The notes: a model not told the origin generated them from the sequence alone. Shown: positions 8,853 to 18,323, counted from the stretch's first letter. The stretch is DNA of 64,000 bases from Paludisphaera mucosa (GCF_029589435.1 NZ_JARRAG010000001.1:486808-550807); one strand, 5' to 3'. Translations and numbers: made by a program.

Positions 8853-10301
8853 ATGATATTCGTCCGAACGGCCCTCGCGATGGGGCTCGTGGCCGTCGGC
8901 GTCTCTGCGGCCTCGGCGCAGGGGATCATCGCGCCCGGCGCGGGGCCGATCAACCGGTCGATGGCGGGGGCCTCCACGGCGGCCCCGATCGAGTTCGGAT
9001 CCAGCTACTGGAACCCCGCCAACTTGAGCGGCCTGGAGCGGGACGAGTTCCTGCTCGGATCCGAGCTGATCATCCCGAGCACCCACTTCACCACCAACCT
9101 GCCGGCGGGGGCCATCAACGGCGTCGTTCCGACCCAGGGCCGCTACGGCGTCTCGCGGAGCGACAGCGGGGTCATCCCCAACCTGGCGACGGGCCTGGCT
9201 TTCAAGCTCACGCCCGAGTCGCGGATGACGCTGGGCCTGGGGATCTTCGGCTTCGTCGGCGGCAACGTCAATTTCCAGGGGAATCCGTCGATCCCGATCC
9301 TGTCCGGTTACCAGCCGCCGGGTCGGTTCGGGGTCGGCTCGATCTACGCGAACGCGTCCTTCCTGTCCATCAACCCGATGGCGTCCTACCAGGTGAATGA
9401 TCGGCTCTCGATCGGCGGCGGGCCGGTGATCACCTCGGGGACGATGTCGCTCAGCCCGGCCTTCTTCGCGCCCGGGCCGAGGCAGGCGGACGGGATCCTG
9501 CCCACCTTCCCGGCGGCGACCAACTCCCGCCAGTTCTGGGGGGGCGGGTTCCAGCTCGGCACCCTTTATCAGGCCGAGAGCTGGAACTTCGGGTTCTCGT
9601 ACAAGAGCCCCGTCTGGCAGGAGCGCTGGGGGTTCAACGCGGTCAACCCCAACCTGACGAACCGCCGGATCGGCGTGCAGGCCCAGCTCCCGGCGATCTA
9701 CTCGTGGGGCGTGGCGTACAAGGGATTCGAAAAGGCCCTGATCGACGTCGACCTCCGCTACCTCGACTACGCGAACGCCGCCCTCTTCGGCCAGTCCGTC
9801 CGCGACGGCGGCCTGGGCTGGAACAGCGTCTTCGCCCTGGCGATCGGCGGGCAGTACGCCCTGACCGATCGCGTCACGCTCCGCGCCGGCTACCTGTTCA
9901 ACACCAACCCGATCCCCACGCCGGCCACCCTGTTCAACGTCCAGCTGCCGGGCATCATCCAGCACACGCTGTCGTTCGGCGCCTCCTACAAGCTCACGGA
10001 GGACATCACGGTGACGTCGGCCTGGGTGCACGGGTTCCGCAACGCGATCCAGGGCGATATCGTCGAGGAGACCGGGGCGTTCACGAAGATCGACAGCCAG
10101 CTCGACTCGATCGTATTGGGCCTGAACGTCCAGTTCGGGGCGAGGCGCAAGAAGGCCCTGCCGTCCGCCGCGCTCGCGGCCGATCCCGCCCTCGGGCCGG
10201 GCCCGGCGTTCGAGGCGTTCGAGGCGCCCGCGACGGCGGCGGCGCCCACGATCCCGCCCCCCGCGACCGCCGCGGCCCCGACGGCGCCCGCTCCCCAGTA
10301 A
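8853..10301 (+). CDS. FadL/OmpP1-type outer membrane transport protein
   Basis: 482 aa. The start is placed at ATG 8853 because a clean signal peptide follows (TALAMGLVAVGVSAASAQG); the open frame extends further upstream but reads as noise. The mature N-terminus has the family feature of a conserved opening followed by 'STAAPIEFGSSYWNPANLSGL', comparable to the FadL 'AATVFYNPAGL' block. The remainder is alternating amphipathic strands of an outer membrane barrel (ALAIGGQYALTDRVTLRAGYLF; IIQHTLSFGASYKL). The C-terminus is an Ala/Pro tail beyond the barrel. Likely substrates are hydrophobic compounds such as fatty acids. The last gene of its strand group; gltX has its own promoter downstream. 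Confidence 0.85.
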   Translation: MIFVRTALAMGLVAVGVSAASAQGIIAPGAGPINRSMAGASTAAPIEFGSSYWNPANLSGLERDEFLLGSELIIPSTHFTTNLPAGAINGVVPTQGRYGVSRSDSGVIPNLATGLAFKLTPESRMTLGLGIFGFVGGNVNFQGNPSIPILSGYQPPGRFGVGSIYANASFLSINPMASYQVNDRLSIGGGPVITSGTMSLSPAFFAPGPRQADGILPTFPAATNSRQFWGGGFQLGTLYQAESWNFGFSYKSPVWQERWGFNAVNPNLTNRRIGVQAQLPAIYSWGVAYKGFEKALIDVDLRYLDYANAALFGQSVRDGGLGWNSVFALAIGGQYALTDRVTLRAGYLFNTNPIPTPATLFNVQLPGIIQHTLSFGASYKLTEDITVTSAWVHGFRNAIQGDIVEETGAFTKIDSQLDSIVLGLNVQFGARRKKALPSAALAADPALGPGPAFEAFEAPATAAAPTIPPPATAAAPTAPAPQ

Positions 10302-10348
10302 GGCCCGCGCCGGACCTCGCCGCCGGCCCGGTCCCTCGCCGCCGGCGG

Positions 10349-10377
10349 TTGACAGTCGCGGGCGCAGGCCCTATCGT
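10349..10377 (+). promoter_or_regulatory. sigma70-type promoter for gltX
   Basis: TTGACA at 10349-10354 is separated by exactly 17 bp from TATCGT at 10372-10377. Transcription would begin near 10384, giving a leader of about 98 nt before gltX. A perfect -35 box with optimal spacing is rare in DNA this GC-rich. Confidence 0.65.
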
Positions 10378-10481
10378 GGACCCAATTCGTTCGCGTCCAA
10401 GCTGTTCGAGCGATCGCCGAGGCCGAGGGAGCGTCGCGGCGGTCGCCTCGCCGTTTCGTCGCCTCCCACCGATCGAGATCC

Positions 10482-11969
10482 ATGACCGTACGCACCCGAT
10501 TCGCGCCCAGTCCCACCGGCTTCCTGCACATCGGCGGCGTCCGCACGGCGCTCTTCAACTGGCTCTTCGCCCGGCATCACGGCGGCAAGTTCATCCTGCG
10601 CATCGACGACACCGACCAGGAGCGGAACGTCGAGGACGCGGTGAAGAAGATCCTCGACGGCTTCCGCTGGCTGGGCCTGAACTGGGACGAGGGCCCCGAG
10701 GTCGGCGGGCCGTTCGGTCCCTACTACCAGTCCCAGCGCGGCGACCATTACCAGGCCGCGATCGACAAGCTCGTCGCCGAGGGCAAGGTCTACCGCGACT
10801 ACAGCACCGACGCCGAGCGCAACGTCGACCGCGAGGCCGCCAAGAAGTCGAAGCGCCCCTACCGCTTCCGCCGCATCGAATACCCCGACTCCGAGGTCGC
10901 CCGGTTCGAGGCCGAGGGCCGCCCGTACGCGCTGCGGTTCGAGGTGCCCTCGGGCCGGACTCTCGTCCTGAACGACCTGGTCAAGGGGCCCGTCACGTTC
11001 GCCACCGACGAGATCGGCGACTTCGTCATCGTCCGGCCCGGCGGCCAGCCGCTGTACAACTTCGCCAGCGTCGTCGACGACGTGGACATGCAGATCACCC
11101 ACGTCGTCCGCGCCGAGGAGCACCTGTCGAACACCTTCCCGCAGCTCCTGATTTTGGAGGCCCTGGGCGCGACCCCGCCGGGCTTCGCGCACATCCCGTA
11201 CGTCGCCGAGCCGGGCTCGCGCGAGAAGATGTCCAAGCGCAAGACCGAGGACTACGAGAAGCGCGGGATCCTCGTCTACCTCCACCAGTACGTCCAGAAG
11301 GGCTACCTGCCCGACGCGATGGTCAACTACCTGTCGCGGCTGGGCTGGAGCTTCGACGCCTCGCAGGAGATCTTCACCCGCGCCGAGCTGATCGAGAAGT
11401 TCACGCTCGAACGGGTCAACAGCTCGCCCGCCAGCCACGACCAGGACAAGCTCTTCTGGATCGAGGGCGAGTGGATGAAGTCGGCGCCGCTGGGGGACAA
11501 GGTCGCCGGCGCGATCCCCTACCTGGTCGCCGAGGGCCTGGCGACCGAGCCGATCGACGACGCGACGCGGGCGCAGCTCGAGGCCGTGATCCTGGCCCTG
11601 GGCGACCGCATGAAGGTCTTCTCCGACGTCGTCAAGATGGGCCGGTTCTTCTTCAGCGCCGACGTCGCGTTCGACCCCGACGCGGTGAAGAAGCGGCTCC
11701 GCAAGCCGGGCGTGCCGGAGATGCTCCGCGAGCTCGACGCCCTGCTCGCCGCGACCGAGCCCTACGACGTCGCGACCCTGGAGAAGGCCGTCCACGACTA
11801 CGCCGAGAAGTCCGGCCGGAAGATGGGCGACGTCGTCAATCCGCTGCGGGTCGCGACCACCGGCCAGGGCGTCGGCCCCGGCCTGTACGACTGCCTCTAC
11901 CTCGTCGGCCGCGACGCCTGCCGCGCCCGCATCGCGCGGGCGCTCGAGATGCTCGAAGCGGCCCCCTGA
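10482..11969 (+). CDS. gltX: glutamyl-tRNA synthetase
   Basis: 495 aa class I synthetase that charges tRNA-Glu in the cytoplasm. The HIGH signature is present near the N-terminus (APSPTGFLHIGG, residues about 7-18), and the KMSKR loop is intact at residues 249-253. The catalytic core also shows 'HVVRAEEHLSNT' and 'IDDTDQERN' as in bacterial GluRS. Length is normal for a discriminating or non-discriminating bacterial enzyme. Which of the two cannot be told here; that depends on whether the genome encodes GatCAB and GlnRS. Confidence 0.97.
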   Translation: MTVRTRFAPSPTGFLHIGGVRTALFNWLFARHHGGKFILRIDDTDQERNVEDAVKKILDGFRWLGLNWDEGPEVGGPFGPYYQSQRGDHYQAAIDKLVAEGKVYRDYSTDAERNVDREAAKKSKRPYRFRRIEYPDSEVARFEAEGRPYALRFEVPSGRTLVLNDLVKGPVTFATDEIGDFVIVRPGGQPLYNFASVVDDVDMQITHVVRAEEHLSNTFPQLLILEALGATPPGFAHIPYVAEPGSREKMSKRKTEDYEKRGILVYLHQYVQKGYLPDAMVNYLSRLGWSFDASQEIFTRAELIEKFTLERVNSSPASHDQDKLFWIEGEWMKSAPLGDKVAGAIPYLVAEGLATEPIDDATRAQLEAVILALGDRMKVFSDVVKMGRFFFSADVAFDPDAVKKRLRKPGVPEMLRELDALLAATEPYDVATLEKAVHDYAEKSGRKMGDVVNPLRVATTGQGVGPGLYDCLYLVGRDACRARIARALEMLEAAP

Positions 11970-12029
11970 CCGATCCTCCCGACCGCCGCCCGCGTGTCTT
12001 CCAACCCGAGTGAGAGCGAGAAAGTATTC

Positions 12030-13001
12030 ATGCGCGTCTTCGTCACCGGCTCGATCGCCTACGACTACATCATGGTCTTCCCCGGCAAGTTCCGGGACCA
12101 CATCCTCGCCGACAAGGTGCACGTCCTGAGCGTGTCGTTCCTGGTGGACTCGCTGACCCGGCGGCGGGGCGGGACCGGGGCGAACATCGCCTACAACCTG
12201 GCGCTGCTGGGCGAGAAGCCGGTTCTGGTCGGCACGGTGGGCGAGGACTTCGAAGACTACCGCGCGTGGCTGACGGGCAAGGGGGTCGACGACGGCGGCG
12301 TCCGCGTCATCAAGGACGAGCACACCGCGAGCTGCTTCATCAACACCGACCTGGAAGACAACCAGATCACGGCCTTCTACCCCGGCGCCATGTCGAAGGC
12401 GTCGACGATCTCGCCCAAGGACCTGGGCGCGACCCCGGACGACCTTGTGGTGATCGCCCCGAACGATCCGGCGGCGATGTCGCGCGCCGCGGCCGAGTGC
12501 ACCCTGGCCGGCGTCCCCTACCTGTACGACCCGTCGATGCAGCTCCCCCGTATGGACAAGGCCCAGCTCGAGGAGGGCCGCAAGGGCGCCAAGATCCTCG
12601 CCGGCAACGACTACGAGTTCGGCATGATGGCCGAGAAGCTGGGGATCACCGAGGACGCCCTGCGCAAGAGCCTGCCGATCACGGTGATGACCCTGGGCGA
12701 GAAGGGGGCCCTGATCACGGTCGACGGCCAGGAGTTCGAGATCCCGCCGGCCAAGCCCGCGAAGGTCGTCGACCCGACCGGCGCCGGCGACGCCTTCCGC
12801 GCCGGGTTCGTCGCCGGGATGAGCCGGAAGCTCCCGTGGCCGGTCGTCGGCCGGATGGCCTCCTTGACGGCGGTCTACGCGATCGAACATCCTGGAACCC
12901 AGGAACACGCGTATTCGCTCGACGAGTTCATCGCGCGGTACCGGTCGAATTACGGCCCGGCCGAGGAACTGGAAGTCCTGAAGCGCGGCGCCTCGGCCTG
13001 A
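12030..13001 (+). CDS. PfkB-family carbohydrate/nucleoside kinase
   Basis: 323 aa. The start is set at ATG 12030, preceded by GAGAGCGAG and followed by the family's usual opening MRVFVTGSIAYDYI. An upstream in-frame GTG (11994) is less likely. The ribokinase fold shows 'GGTGANIAYNLALLG' for substrate binding and the PfkB signature 2 (DPTGAGDAFRAGF), with Asp254 as catalytic base. The sequence is closest in flavour to the adenosine-kinase-like branch, but the substrate cannot be fixed. It lies 60 bp after gltX. Confidence 0.9.
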   Translation: MRVFVTGSIAYDYIMVFPGKFRDHILADKVHVLSVSFLVDSLTRRRGGTGANIAYNLALLGEKPVLVGTVGEDFEDYRAWLTGKGVDDGGVRVIKDEHTASCFINTDLEDNQITAFYPGAMSKASTISPKDLGATPDDLVVIAPNDPAAMSRAAAECTLAGVPYLYDPSMQLPRMDKAQLEEGRKGAKILAGNDYEFGMMAEKLGITEDALRKSLPITVMTLGEKGALITVDGQEFEIPPAKPAKVVDPTGAGDAFRAGFVAGMSRKLPWPVVGRMASLTAVYAIEHPGTQEHAYSLDEFIARYRSNYGPAEELEVLKRGASA

Positions 13002-13058
13002 TCGGCCGGACCAGGCCCGCGCCCGCGATCGAAGGCCGGGCTCAGCGAGAGTAGGCTT

Positions 13059-13799
13059 ATGGCTCTCTTCCGACTCGGCCCCGACCCGATCTTCCCGCCG
13101 CCCCACCTGGCCGAGCCGGAGGGGCTGCTGGCGATCGGCGGCGACCTGACGCCCGACCGGCTGGTCGCGGCCTATCGCCAGGGGATCTTCCCCTGGTACG
13201 AGGCGGGGGGGCCGATCCTCTGGTGGTCGCCCGACCCCCGCCTGGTCCTCTTCCCGGCCGAGCTGCAGGTCTCGCGGCGGCTCCGCCGCACCCTCCGCTC
13301 GGGCCGGTTCGAGATCCGCTGGGACACCGCCTTCGACCGCGTCGTCCACGCCTGCGCCGAGACCCCGCGCGACCACGAGGACGGCACCTGGATCACGCCC
13401 GAGATGCGAACGGCCTACGGCGCGCTGCACCGGCTGGGGGTCGCCCGCAGCGTCGAGGCCTGGTGCGACGGCGAGCTGGCGGGCGGGGTCTACGGCGTGC
13501 TCGCCGGCCGCTGCTTCTCGGGCGAGTCGATGTTCCACCACCAGACCGACGCCTCCAAGGTCGCCCTGGTCGCCCTGGTCGAGCGACTGGAGGCCGAGGG
13601 GGTCGAGATGCTCGACTGCCAGGTCCGCAGCGAGCACATGGTCGCCTTCGGCGCGCGCGAGATCCCCCGCGACGAGTACCTCATGCGCCTCGCCCGCGGC
13701 CTCCGCGACGAACCGTCGGCGTCCCGGAACGGCTCCCAACTCGCCGGCTCGGCGTCGACCCGCACCGCCGGACGACTGCTCTCGCGCGAGCGGCCCTGA
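13059..13799 (+). CDS. aat: leucyl/phenylalanyl-tRNA--protein transferase
   Basis: 246 aa. This enzyme adds Leu or Phe from aminoacyl-tRNA to the N-terminus of proteins beginning with Arg or Lys, marking them for ClpS/ClpAP (N-degron pathway). Diagnostic blocks are all present: FPPPHLAEPEGLLAIGG, YRQGIFPWY, WWSPDPRLVL, EAWCDGELAGGVYG and GRCFSGESMF. It lies 57 bp after the PfkB kinase and 27 bp before the next gene, so it may be part of a run of co-directional genes. Confidence 0.95.
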   Translation: MALFRLGPDPIFPPPHLAEPEGLLAIGGDLTPDRLVAAYRQGIFPWYEAGGPILWWSPDPRLVLFPAELQVSRRLRRTLRSGRFEIRWDTAFDRVVHACAETPRDHEDGTWITPEMRTAYGALHRLGVARSVEAWCDGELAGGVYGVLAGRCFSGESMFHHQTDASKVALVALVERLEAEGVEMLDCQVRSEHMVAFGAREIPRDEYLMRLARGLRDEPSASRNGSQLAGSASTRTAGRLLSRERP

Positions 13800-13826
13800 G
13801 CCGCCCGTCGCATCCAGGGGACGAAG

Positions 13827-14978
13827 ATGGCAGAGCATCGCATCGGCGTCGTCATGCACGGCGTCACCGGCCGCATGGGGATGAACCAGCACCTGGTCCG
13901 CTCGATCGCGGCGATCCAGGCCCAGGGGGGCGTCGCGCTGGCGAACGGCGACCGCCTCGTCCCCGACCCGCTCCTGGTCGGCCGCGACGCCGACAAGGTC
14001 GCCGCGCTGGCGCGACGGGTCGGCGTGCCGCGCTGGACGACCGACCTCGACGCCGCGCTGGCCGACCCGAACGACGCGATCCTCTTCGACGCCGCGACCA
14101 CGCAGGGCCGGCCCGACGTGCTCCGCCGCGGCCTCGCCGCGGGCAAGCACGTCTACTGCGAGAAACCCGTCGCCGCCGACCTCGCTTCGGCCCTCGACCT
14201 CGTCCGCCTGGCCCGCAAGGCCGGGGTCAAGCACGGCGTCGTCCAGGACAAGCTCTGGCTCCCGGGCGTCCGCAAGCTCAAGCACCTGCGCGACGCCGGC
14301 TTCTTCGGCCGGATGCTCTCGGTCCGCGGCGAGTTCGGCTACTGGGTCTTCGAGGGCGACCTCCAGCCCGCGCAGAGGCCCTCGTGGAACTACCGGGCCG
14401 AGGACGGCGGCGGCATCATCCTCGACATGCTCTGCCATTGGCGCTACCTGATCGACGGCGTCTTCGGCCCGATCAGGAGCGTCTCGTGCCTGGGGGCGAC
14501 CCACATCCCCGAGCGCCGGGACGAGCGCGGGCGGCCGTACTCCGCCACGGCCGACGACGCCGCCTACGCCACGTTCGAGCTGCACAACGGGGTGATCGTC
14601 CACATCAACAGCTCGTGGACCGTCCGCGTCCGCCGCGACGATTTGCTGACGCTGCAGGTCGACGGCGTGCTCGGCTCGGCCGTCGCCGGCCTGACCGACT
14701 GCCGCACCCAGTCGCGCGTGAACACCCCCAGGCCCGTCTGGAACCCCGACGTCCGAAACGCCCACGACTTCCTCGCCGACTGGGCGCTCGTCCCGGACAC
14801 GATCTCGTATGAGAACGCGTTCAAAACCCAGTGGGAGCTGTTCCTGAAGCACGTGCACGGCGAGGGCGAGTTCCCCTGGGACCTCGTCGAGGGCGCCAAG
14901 GGCGTCCAGCTCGTCGAGCTGGGCCTGCAATCCTGGCGCGAACGCCGCTGGGTCGACGTGCCGGAGCTGGAGTTGTGA
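13827..14978 (+). CDS. Gfo/Idh/MocA-family oxidoreductase
   Basis: 383 aa NAD(P)-dependent dehydrogenase. The N-terminal Rossmann region opens with GVVMHGVTGRMGMNQH. The family's EKP motif appears as 'HVYCEKPVAADL', whose lysine lies in the active site. The C-terminal alpha/beta domain includes 'GGGIILDMLCHWRY', matching the usual G-G-G-x-x-x-D-x-x-x-H substrate site. The two downstream genes, a DUF993 aldolase-fold enzyme and a sugar isomerase, make a sugar or polyol degradation pathway likely, with this enzyme as the oxidising step. Confidence 0.92.
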   Translation: MAEHRIGVVMHGVTGRMGMNQHLVRSIAAIQAQGGVALANGDRLVPDPLLVGRDADKVAALARRVGVPRWTTDLDAALADPNDAILFDAATTQGRPDVLRRGLAAGKHVYCEKPVAADLASALDLVRLARKAGVKHGVVQDKLWLPGVRKLKHLRDAGFFGRMLSVRGEFGYWVFEGDLQPAQRPSWNYRAEDGGGIILDMLCHWRYLIDGVFGPIRSVSCLGATHIPERRDERGRPYSATADDAAYATFELHNGVIVHINSSWTVRVRRDDLLTLQVDGVLGSAVAGLTDCRTQSRVNTPRPVWNPDVRNAHDFLADWALVPDTISYENAFKTQWELFLKHVHGEGEFPWDLVEGAKGVQLVELGLQSWRERRWVDVPELEL

Positions 14979-14990
14979 GGGGGAGCGTCT

Positions 14991-15133
14991 TCCCTTCTCC
15001 CGCCGGGAGAAGGTGCCGCGCAGCGGCGGATGAGGGTCGTCGGACTTCGGAAGACATGCCGGGTAGAAGGCTTATCCGAATCGCCGCGACCCTCATCCGG
15101 CCCTCCGGGCCACCTTCTCCCGGGGGGAGAAGG
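14991..15133. repeat. composite REP-like inverted repeat (copy 1)
   Basis: Two units face each other: 14991-15040 and, reversed, 15088-15133. Each unit holds a CTTCTCCC/GGGAGAAG hairpin followed by a GC palindrome and GGATGAGGG. The pair fills the gap between the oxidoreductase and the DUF993 gene and would form a strong stem in RNA. Related copies lie at 43794-43946 and 47888-47987. Confidence 0.85.
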
Positions 15134-15159
15134 CGATTACGGCTCAACGGAGATTCTCG

Positions 15160-16326
15160 ATGCCCCGCGTCGACCTGCTGACCGCTTCCGGATCGGTCGA
15201 GGCTTACGCCGTGAGAGGCGTTCGATCGTGGTCGCCGCCGGCGCGGCCGGCGTTCGGCCGGATCGCCTACTCGGCGGCGCACGTGGTCGCCGACGCCCGA
15301 AGCGCCGTGGATCCGTGGGTCGGGGCGGCCGTCGACTGGGATGCCACGCTCCGGTATCGCGAGCATTTGCTCTCCCTCGGCCTGGGCGTGGCCGAGGCGA
15401 TGGACACCGCCCAGCGCGGCATGGGCCTGGACTGGCCGACGGCGCTTGAACTCATCGAGCGGACCGTCGCCCTGGCGAAAAACCGGCCCGGCGCGCGGGT
15501 CGCCTCGGGCGTGGGGACCGACCAGCTCGCGCCTCGACCGGGCCTGACCACGGCCGACGTGATCGCCGCGTACGAGGAGCAGGCCGCGGCCGTCGAGGCC
15601 GTCGGCGGCCGGATCATCCTCATGGCCAGCCGGGCGCTCGCCGCCGCGGCCCGCTCGCCCGAGGACTACGAGCAGGCCTACGGCGTCATCCTGAGACAGG
15701 TCCGCGAGCCGGTCATCCTCCACTGGCTCGGCCCCATGTTCGACCCCGCGCTCGCCGGCTACTGGGGCTCGGACGACCTCGACGCGGCGATGGACGTCTG
15801 CCTGCGGATCATCGGCGACCACGCCGCGAAGGTCGACGGCATCAAGATATCCCTTCTCGACAAGGAGAAAGAAATCGCCATGCGTCGCCGCCTTCCCGAA
15901 GGCGTGAAGATGTACACGGGCGACGATTTCCACTACCCCGAGCTGATCGAGGGGGACGGACGGGGCTTCTCGCACGCCCTGCTAGGGATCTTCGACGCGA
16001 TCGCGCCGGCGGCCTCGGCCGCGCTCCAGGCGATGGCGACGGGGGACGTCGCCGAGTATCGCCGGATCCTGGAGCCGACGGTTCCGCTGTCGCGCCACGT
16101 CTTCGCCGCCCCGACGCGGTTCTACAAGTCGGGCGTCGTCTTCCTCGCCTGGCTGAACGGCTGGCAGGACCACTTCGTCATGGTCGGCGGCCAGCAGAGC
16201 GCCCGCAGCGCCTTGCACTACTGCGAGCTGTTCCGCCTGGCCGACGCCGCGGGCCTGCTCGACGACCCCGACCGGGCGGCCTCGCGGATGCACACCTTCC
16301 TCACGGTTCAGGGGGTGAGTTCATGA
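15160..16326 (+). CDS. DUF993 protein, dihydrodipicolinate synthase-like
   Basis: 388 aa, starting 'MPRVDLLTASGSVEAY'. The overall pattern fits DUF993, a TIM-barrel branch of the DHDPS/N-acetylneuraminate lyase superfamily. 'DGIKIS' places Lys229 where the Schiff-base lysine of this superfamily sits (GIK context), and 'GVKMYTGDDFHYPELI' follows in the position of the next barrel strands. The 3' end overlaps the next gene by four bases (ATGA), so the two are translationally coupled. A retro-aldol or aldol step on a keto-sugar acid is a reasonable guess. Confidence 0.85.
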   Translation: MPRVDLLTASGSVEAYAVRGVRSWSPPARPAFGRIAYSAAHVVADARSAVDPWVGAAVDWDATLRYREHLLSLGLGVAEAMDTAQRGMGLDWPTALELIERTVALAKNRPGARVASGVGTDQLAPRPGLTTADVIAAYEEQAAAVEAVGGRIILMASRALAAAARSPEDYEQAYGVILRQVREPVILHWLGPMFDPALAGYWGSDDLDAAMDVCLRIIGDHAAKVDGIKISLLDKEKEIAMRRRLPEGVKMYTGDDFHYPELIEGDGRGFSHALLGIFDAIAPAASAALQAMATGDVAEYRRILEPTVPLSRHVFAAPTRFYKSGVVFLAWLNGWQDHFVMVGGQQSARSALHYCELFRLADAAGLLDDPDRAASRMHTFLTVQGVSS

Positions 16327-17162
16327 GCACGAGCCCCCCCGACCCCGGGCGGTTGTCGATCAACACGGCGACCGTCCGCGCCCTCTGGGACCTCGGGCAG
16401 ATCCTCGACGGCTGCGCCCGGCACGGCATCCGGGGCGTCTCCCCCTGGCGCGATCAGGTGCGGGAGATGGGGCTCAAGGCGGCCGCCGCCCGGATTCACG
16501 GCCACGGCTTCGCGGTGACGGGCTATTGTCGCGGCGGCATGTTCCCTGGCGCGACCCCGGCCGAGCGCCTGGCCGCGCGCGACGACAACCGCCGTGCCGT
16601 CGACGAGGCCCTCGAACTCGGCGCCCGCTGCCTGGTGCTCGTCGTCGGCGGCCTGCCCAGGGGGTCGAAGGACGTCGCCGGCGCGCGCGGGCAGGTCCGC
16701 GACGGGATCGGCGAGTTGCTCGACTTCGCCCGCCCGCGCGAGATGCCGCTGGCGATCGAGCCCCTGCACCCGATGTACGCCGCCGATCGCGCGTGCGTCA
16801 ACACGATCGGCCACGCCAACGACCTCTGCGACGAGCTGGGCGACGCCGGCCTGGGGATCGCGCTCGACGTCTATCACGTCTGGTGGGATCCGCACCTGGA
16901 GCGGGAGATCGCACGCGCCGGCGCGAAGCGGCTGCTGGCCTTCCACGTCTGCGACTGGCTCGTCCCCACCCGCGACCTGTTGCTCGACCGCGGCATGATG
17001 GGCGACGGCGTGATCGACGTCCCCGCGATCCGCGCCGCCGTCGAGGCCCAGGGCTACGGCGGCTTCCACGAGGTGGAGATCTTCTCCGCCGAGGACTGGT
17101 GGAAGCGACCCCCCGACGAAGTGTTGCAAACCTGCATCGAGCGGCATCAGACGAGCTGCTGA
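16323..17162 (+). CDS. sugar phosphate isomerase/epimerase (xylose isomerase-like TIM barrel)
   Basis: 279 aa. It starts inside the stop of the DUF993 gene (ATGA at 16323-16326). The sequence has the features of the AP endonuclease 2-like TIM barrels used as sugar isomerases or epimerases: 'PLAIEPLHPMY' with the metal-binding Glu, 'GIALDVYHVWWDP' with Asp/His ligands, 'LLAFHVCDW', and a final 'GYGGFHEVEIFS' carrying the last Glu. All expected metal ligands appear present. It acts with the two preceding enzymes, probably on the same sugar-derived substrate. Confidence 0.9.
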   Translation: MSTSPPDPGRLSINTATVRALWDLGQILDGCARHGIRGVSPWRDQVREMGLKAAAARIHGHGFAVTGYCRGGMFPGATPAERLAARDDNRRAVDEALELGARCLVLVVGGLPRGSKDVAGARGQVRDGIGELLDFARPREMPLAIEPLHPMYAADRACVNTIGHANDLCDELGDAGLGIALDVYHVWWDPHLEREIARAGAKRLLAFHVCDWLVPTRDLLLDRGMMGDGVIDVPAIRAAVEAQGYGGFHEVEIFSAEDWWKRPPDEVLQTCIERHQTSC

Positions 17163-17166
17163 GCCG

Positions 17167-18306
17167 TCACTCCGCGGGCCGACGGCTCGCACGCGGGTCC
17201 GGGAGCTTCGGGTCCAGCCTCAGGTCGCCCTTGGCGGCGTCGACGAAATGCGGCTCGACGCCGTACACGCCGCCGGCCTCGGGGACGGGGAGCTTGGGGC
17301 GGCTGTGGGCGGGGTCGTCGAGCGCGTACCAGGCGTTGCCGGCGAGCGTGAAGGTCTCGGGAGCGGCGCCCGAGCCCACGTTGACGGCCGTCCGCAGCTC
17401 GTCGCTGCGATAGACGATCAGGTTGTCGACGAACTTGCCCCCGCGCGACAGGACGAAGCCCGGCGAGCGGTTCTCCTGGAGGATGCGGAAGGCCCAGTAG
17501 CGGGGCCGGTAGAGCGTGTTGCGCCGGACCGTCGCGCCGTCGACGCCGACGAAGGCGACGGGGGACGCCGAGCCGACGAACGTGCAGTCCTCGACGAGCA
17601 GGTCTTTGCCCTCGAAGCCCTCGGGCTTCGGCCGGAAGAAGGGGAGGCCGGTACTGCCGCCGAGGTTGACCGCACGCTGGCCGGCGTGCTCGAAACGGCA
17701 GCGACGGACGGCCACGTCGCGCGTGCCTCCCTTCATCTGCACGCCGCTGGAGCCGACCTCGTCGCCGTGGCGGAACGTGCTGTCGACGACCTCGCCCCTG
17801 CGGCAGCCGACCATGTCGATCCCCGACCCGTTGGCCCCCCAGCGCTCCAGCGTGCAGCCCTCGACCCGGAAGTCGGCCAGGCCCGAGAGCTTGACGCCGT
17901 CGTGGTTCCCCTCGGGGCCGATGTCGCGGATCGTCAGGTTCCGCAGCACGACGTGGTGCGACGGGGTCTCCAACTCGCCGCCGTCGTCGATGTTGATCCC
18001 GTTGTCGGACGCCCCCGCCACGATCAGGTCGCGCAGCTCGACGTGGGCGACCCGCGACAACTGGAGCCCGAACGTCCCCCCCTGGATGACCGGCGGCCGC
18101 TTTGGGTCGGCCCCTCGGATCAGAATGGGCGCGTTCGGCTCGCCGCGCAGCTCGCGGACGAACCCGCCCCCCGCGTACCGGCCGGGCGCGATCCGGATCG
18201 TCGTCCCAGGCCTGGCCTCGGCGAGCGCCTTGCGGAGCTGGGCGTCGTCGGCGACGTCGACCTCGACGGCCAGGCACGTGATCAGGGAGAGAAGCATTCG
18301 CATCAT
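17167..18306 (-). CDS. secreted right-handed beta-helix protein
   Basis: 379 aa. The start at 18306 (MMRMLLSLITCLAVEVDV) is preceded by GGAG at a good distance and gives a short signal peptide; the frame is open further upstream but without such support. After 'LRKALAEARPGTTIRIAPGRY', typical of DUF1565/pectate-lyase-like proteins, come repeated coils (HVVLRNLTIRDIG, FRVEGCTLERWGANGSGID, VAVRRCRFEHAG). These form a parallel beta-helix as in polysaccharide lyases and chondroitinase B-like proteins. The substrate is unknown. The gene ends 4 bp from the convergent isomerase gene, and the VOC gene lies 17 bp upstream on the same strand. Confidence 0.82.
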   Translation of the reverse strand: MMRMLLSLITCLAVEVDVADDAQLRKALAEARPGTTIRIAPGRYAGGGFVRELRGEPNAPILIRGADPKRPPVIQGGTFGLQLSRVAHVELRDLIVAGASDNGINIDDGGELETPSHHVVLRNLTIRDIGPEGNHDGVKLSGLADFRVEGCTLERWGANGSGIDMVGCRRGEVVDSTFRHGDEVGSSGVQMKGGTRDVAVRRCRFEHAGQRAVNLGGSTGLPFFRPKPEGFEGKDLLVEDCTFVGSASPVAFVGVDGATVRRNTLYRPRYWAFRILQENRSPGFVLSRGGKFVDNLIVYRSDELRTAVNVGSGAAPETFTLAGNAWYALDDPAHSRPKLPVPEAGGVYGVEPHFVDAAKGDLRLDPKLPDPRASRRPAE

Positions 18307-18323
18307 CGCATCTCCGGGAAAAT

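Noticed and set aside
10371-14930. Minus-strand open frame of about 1500 codons over gltX, pfkB, aat and the oxidoreductase
   Set aside because: High GC suppresses stops in this frame; the plus strand encodes four clear families.
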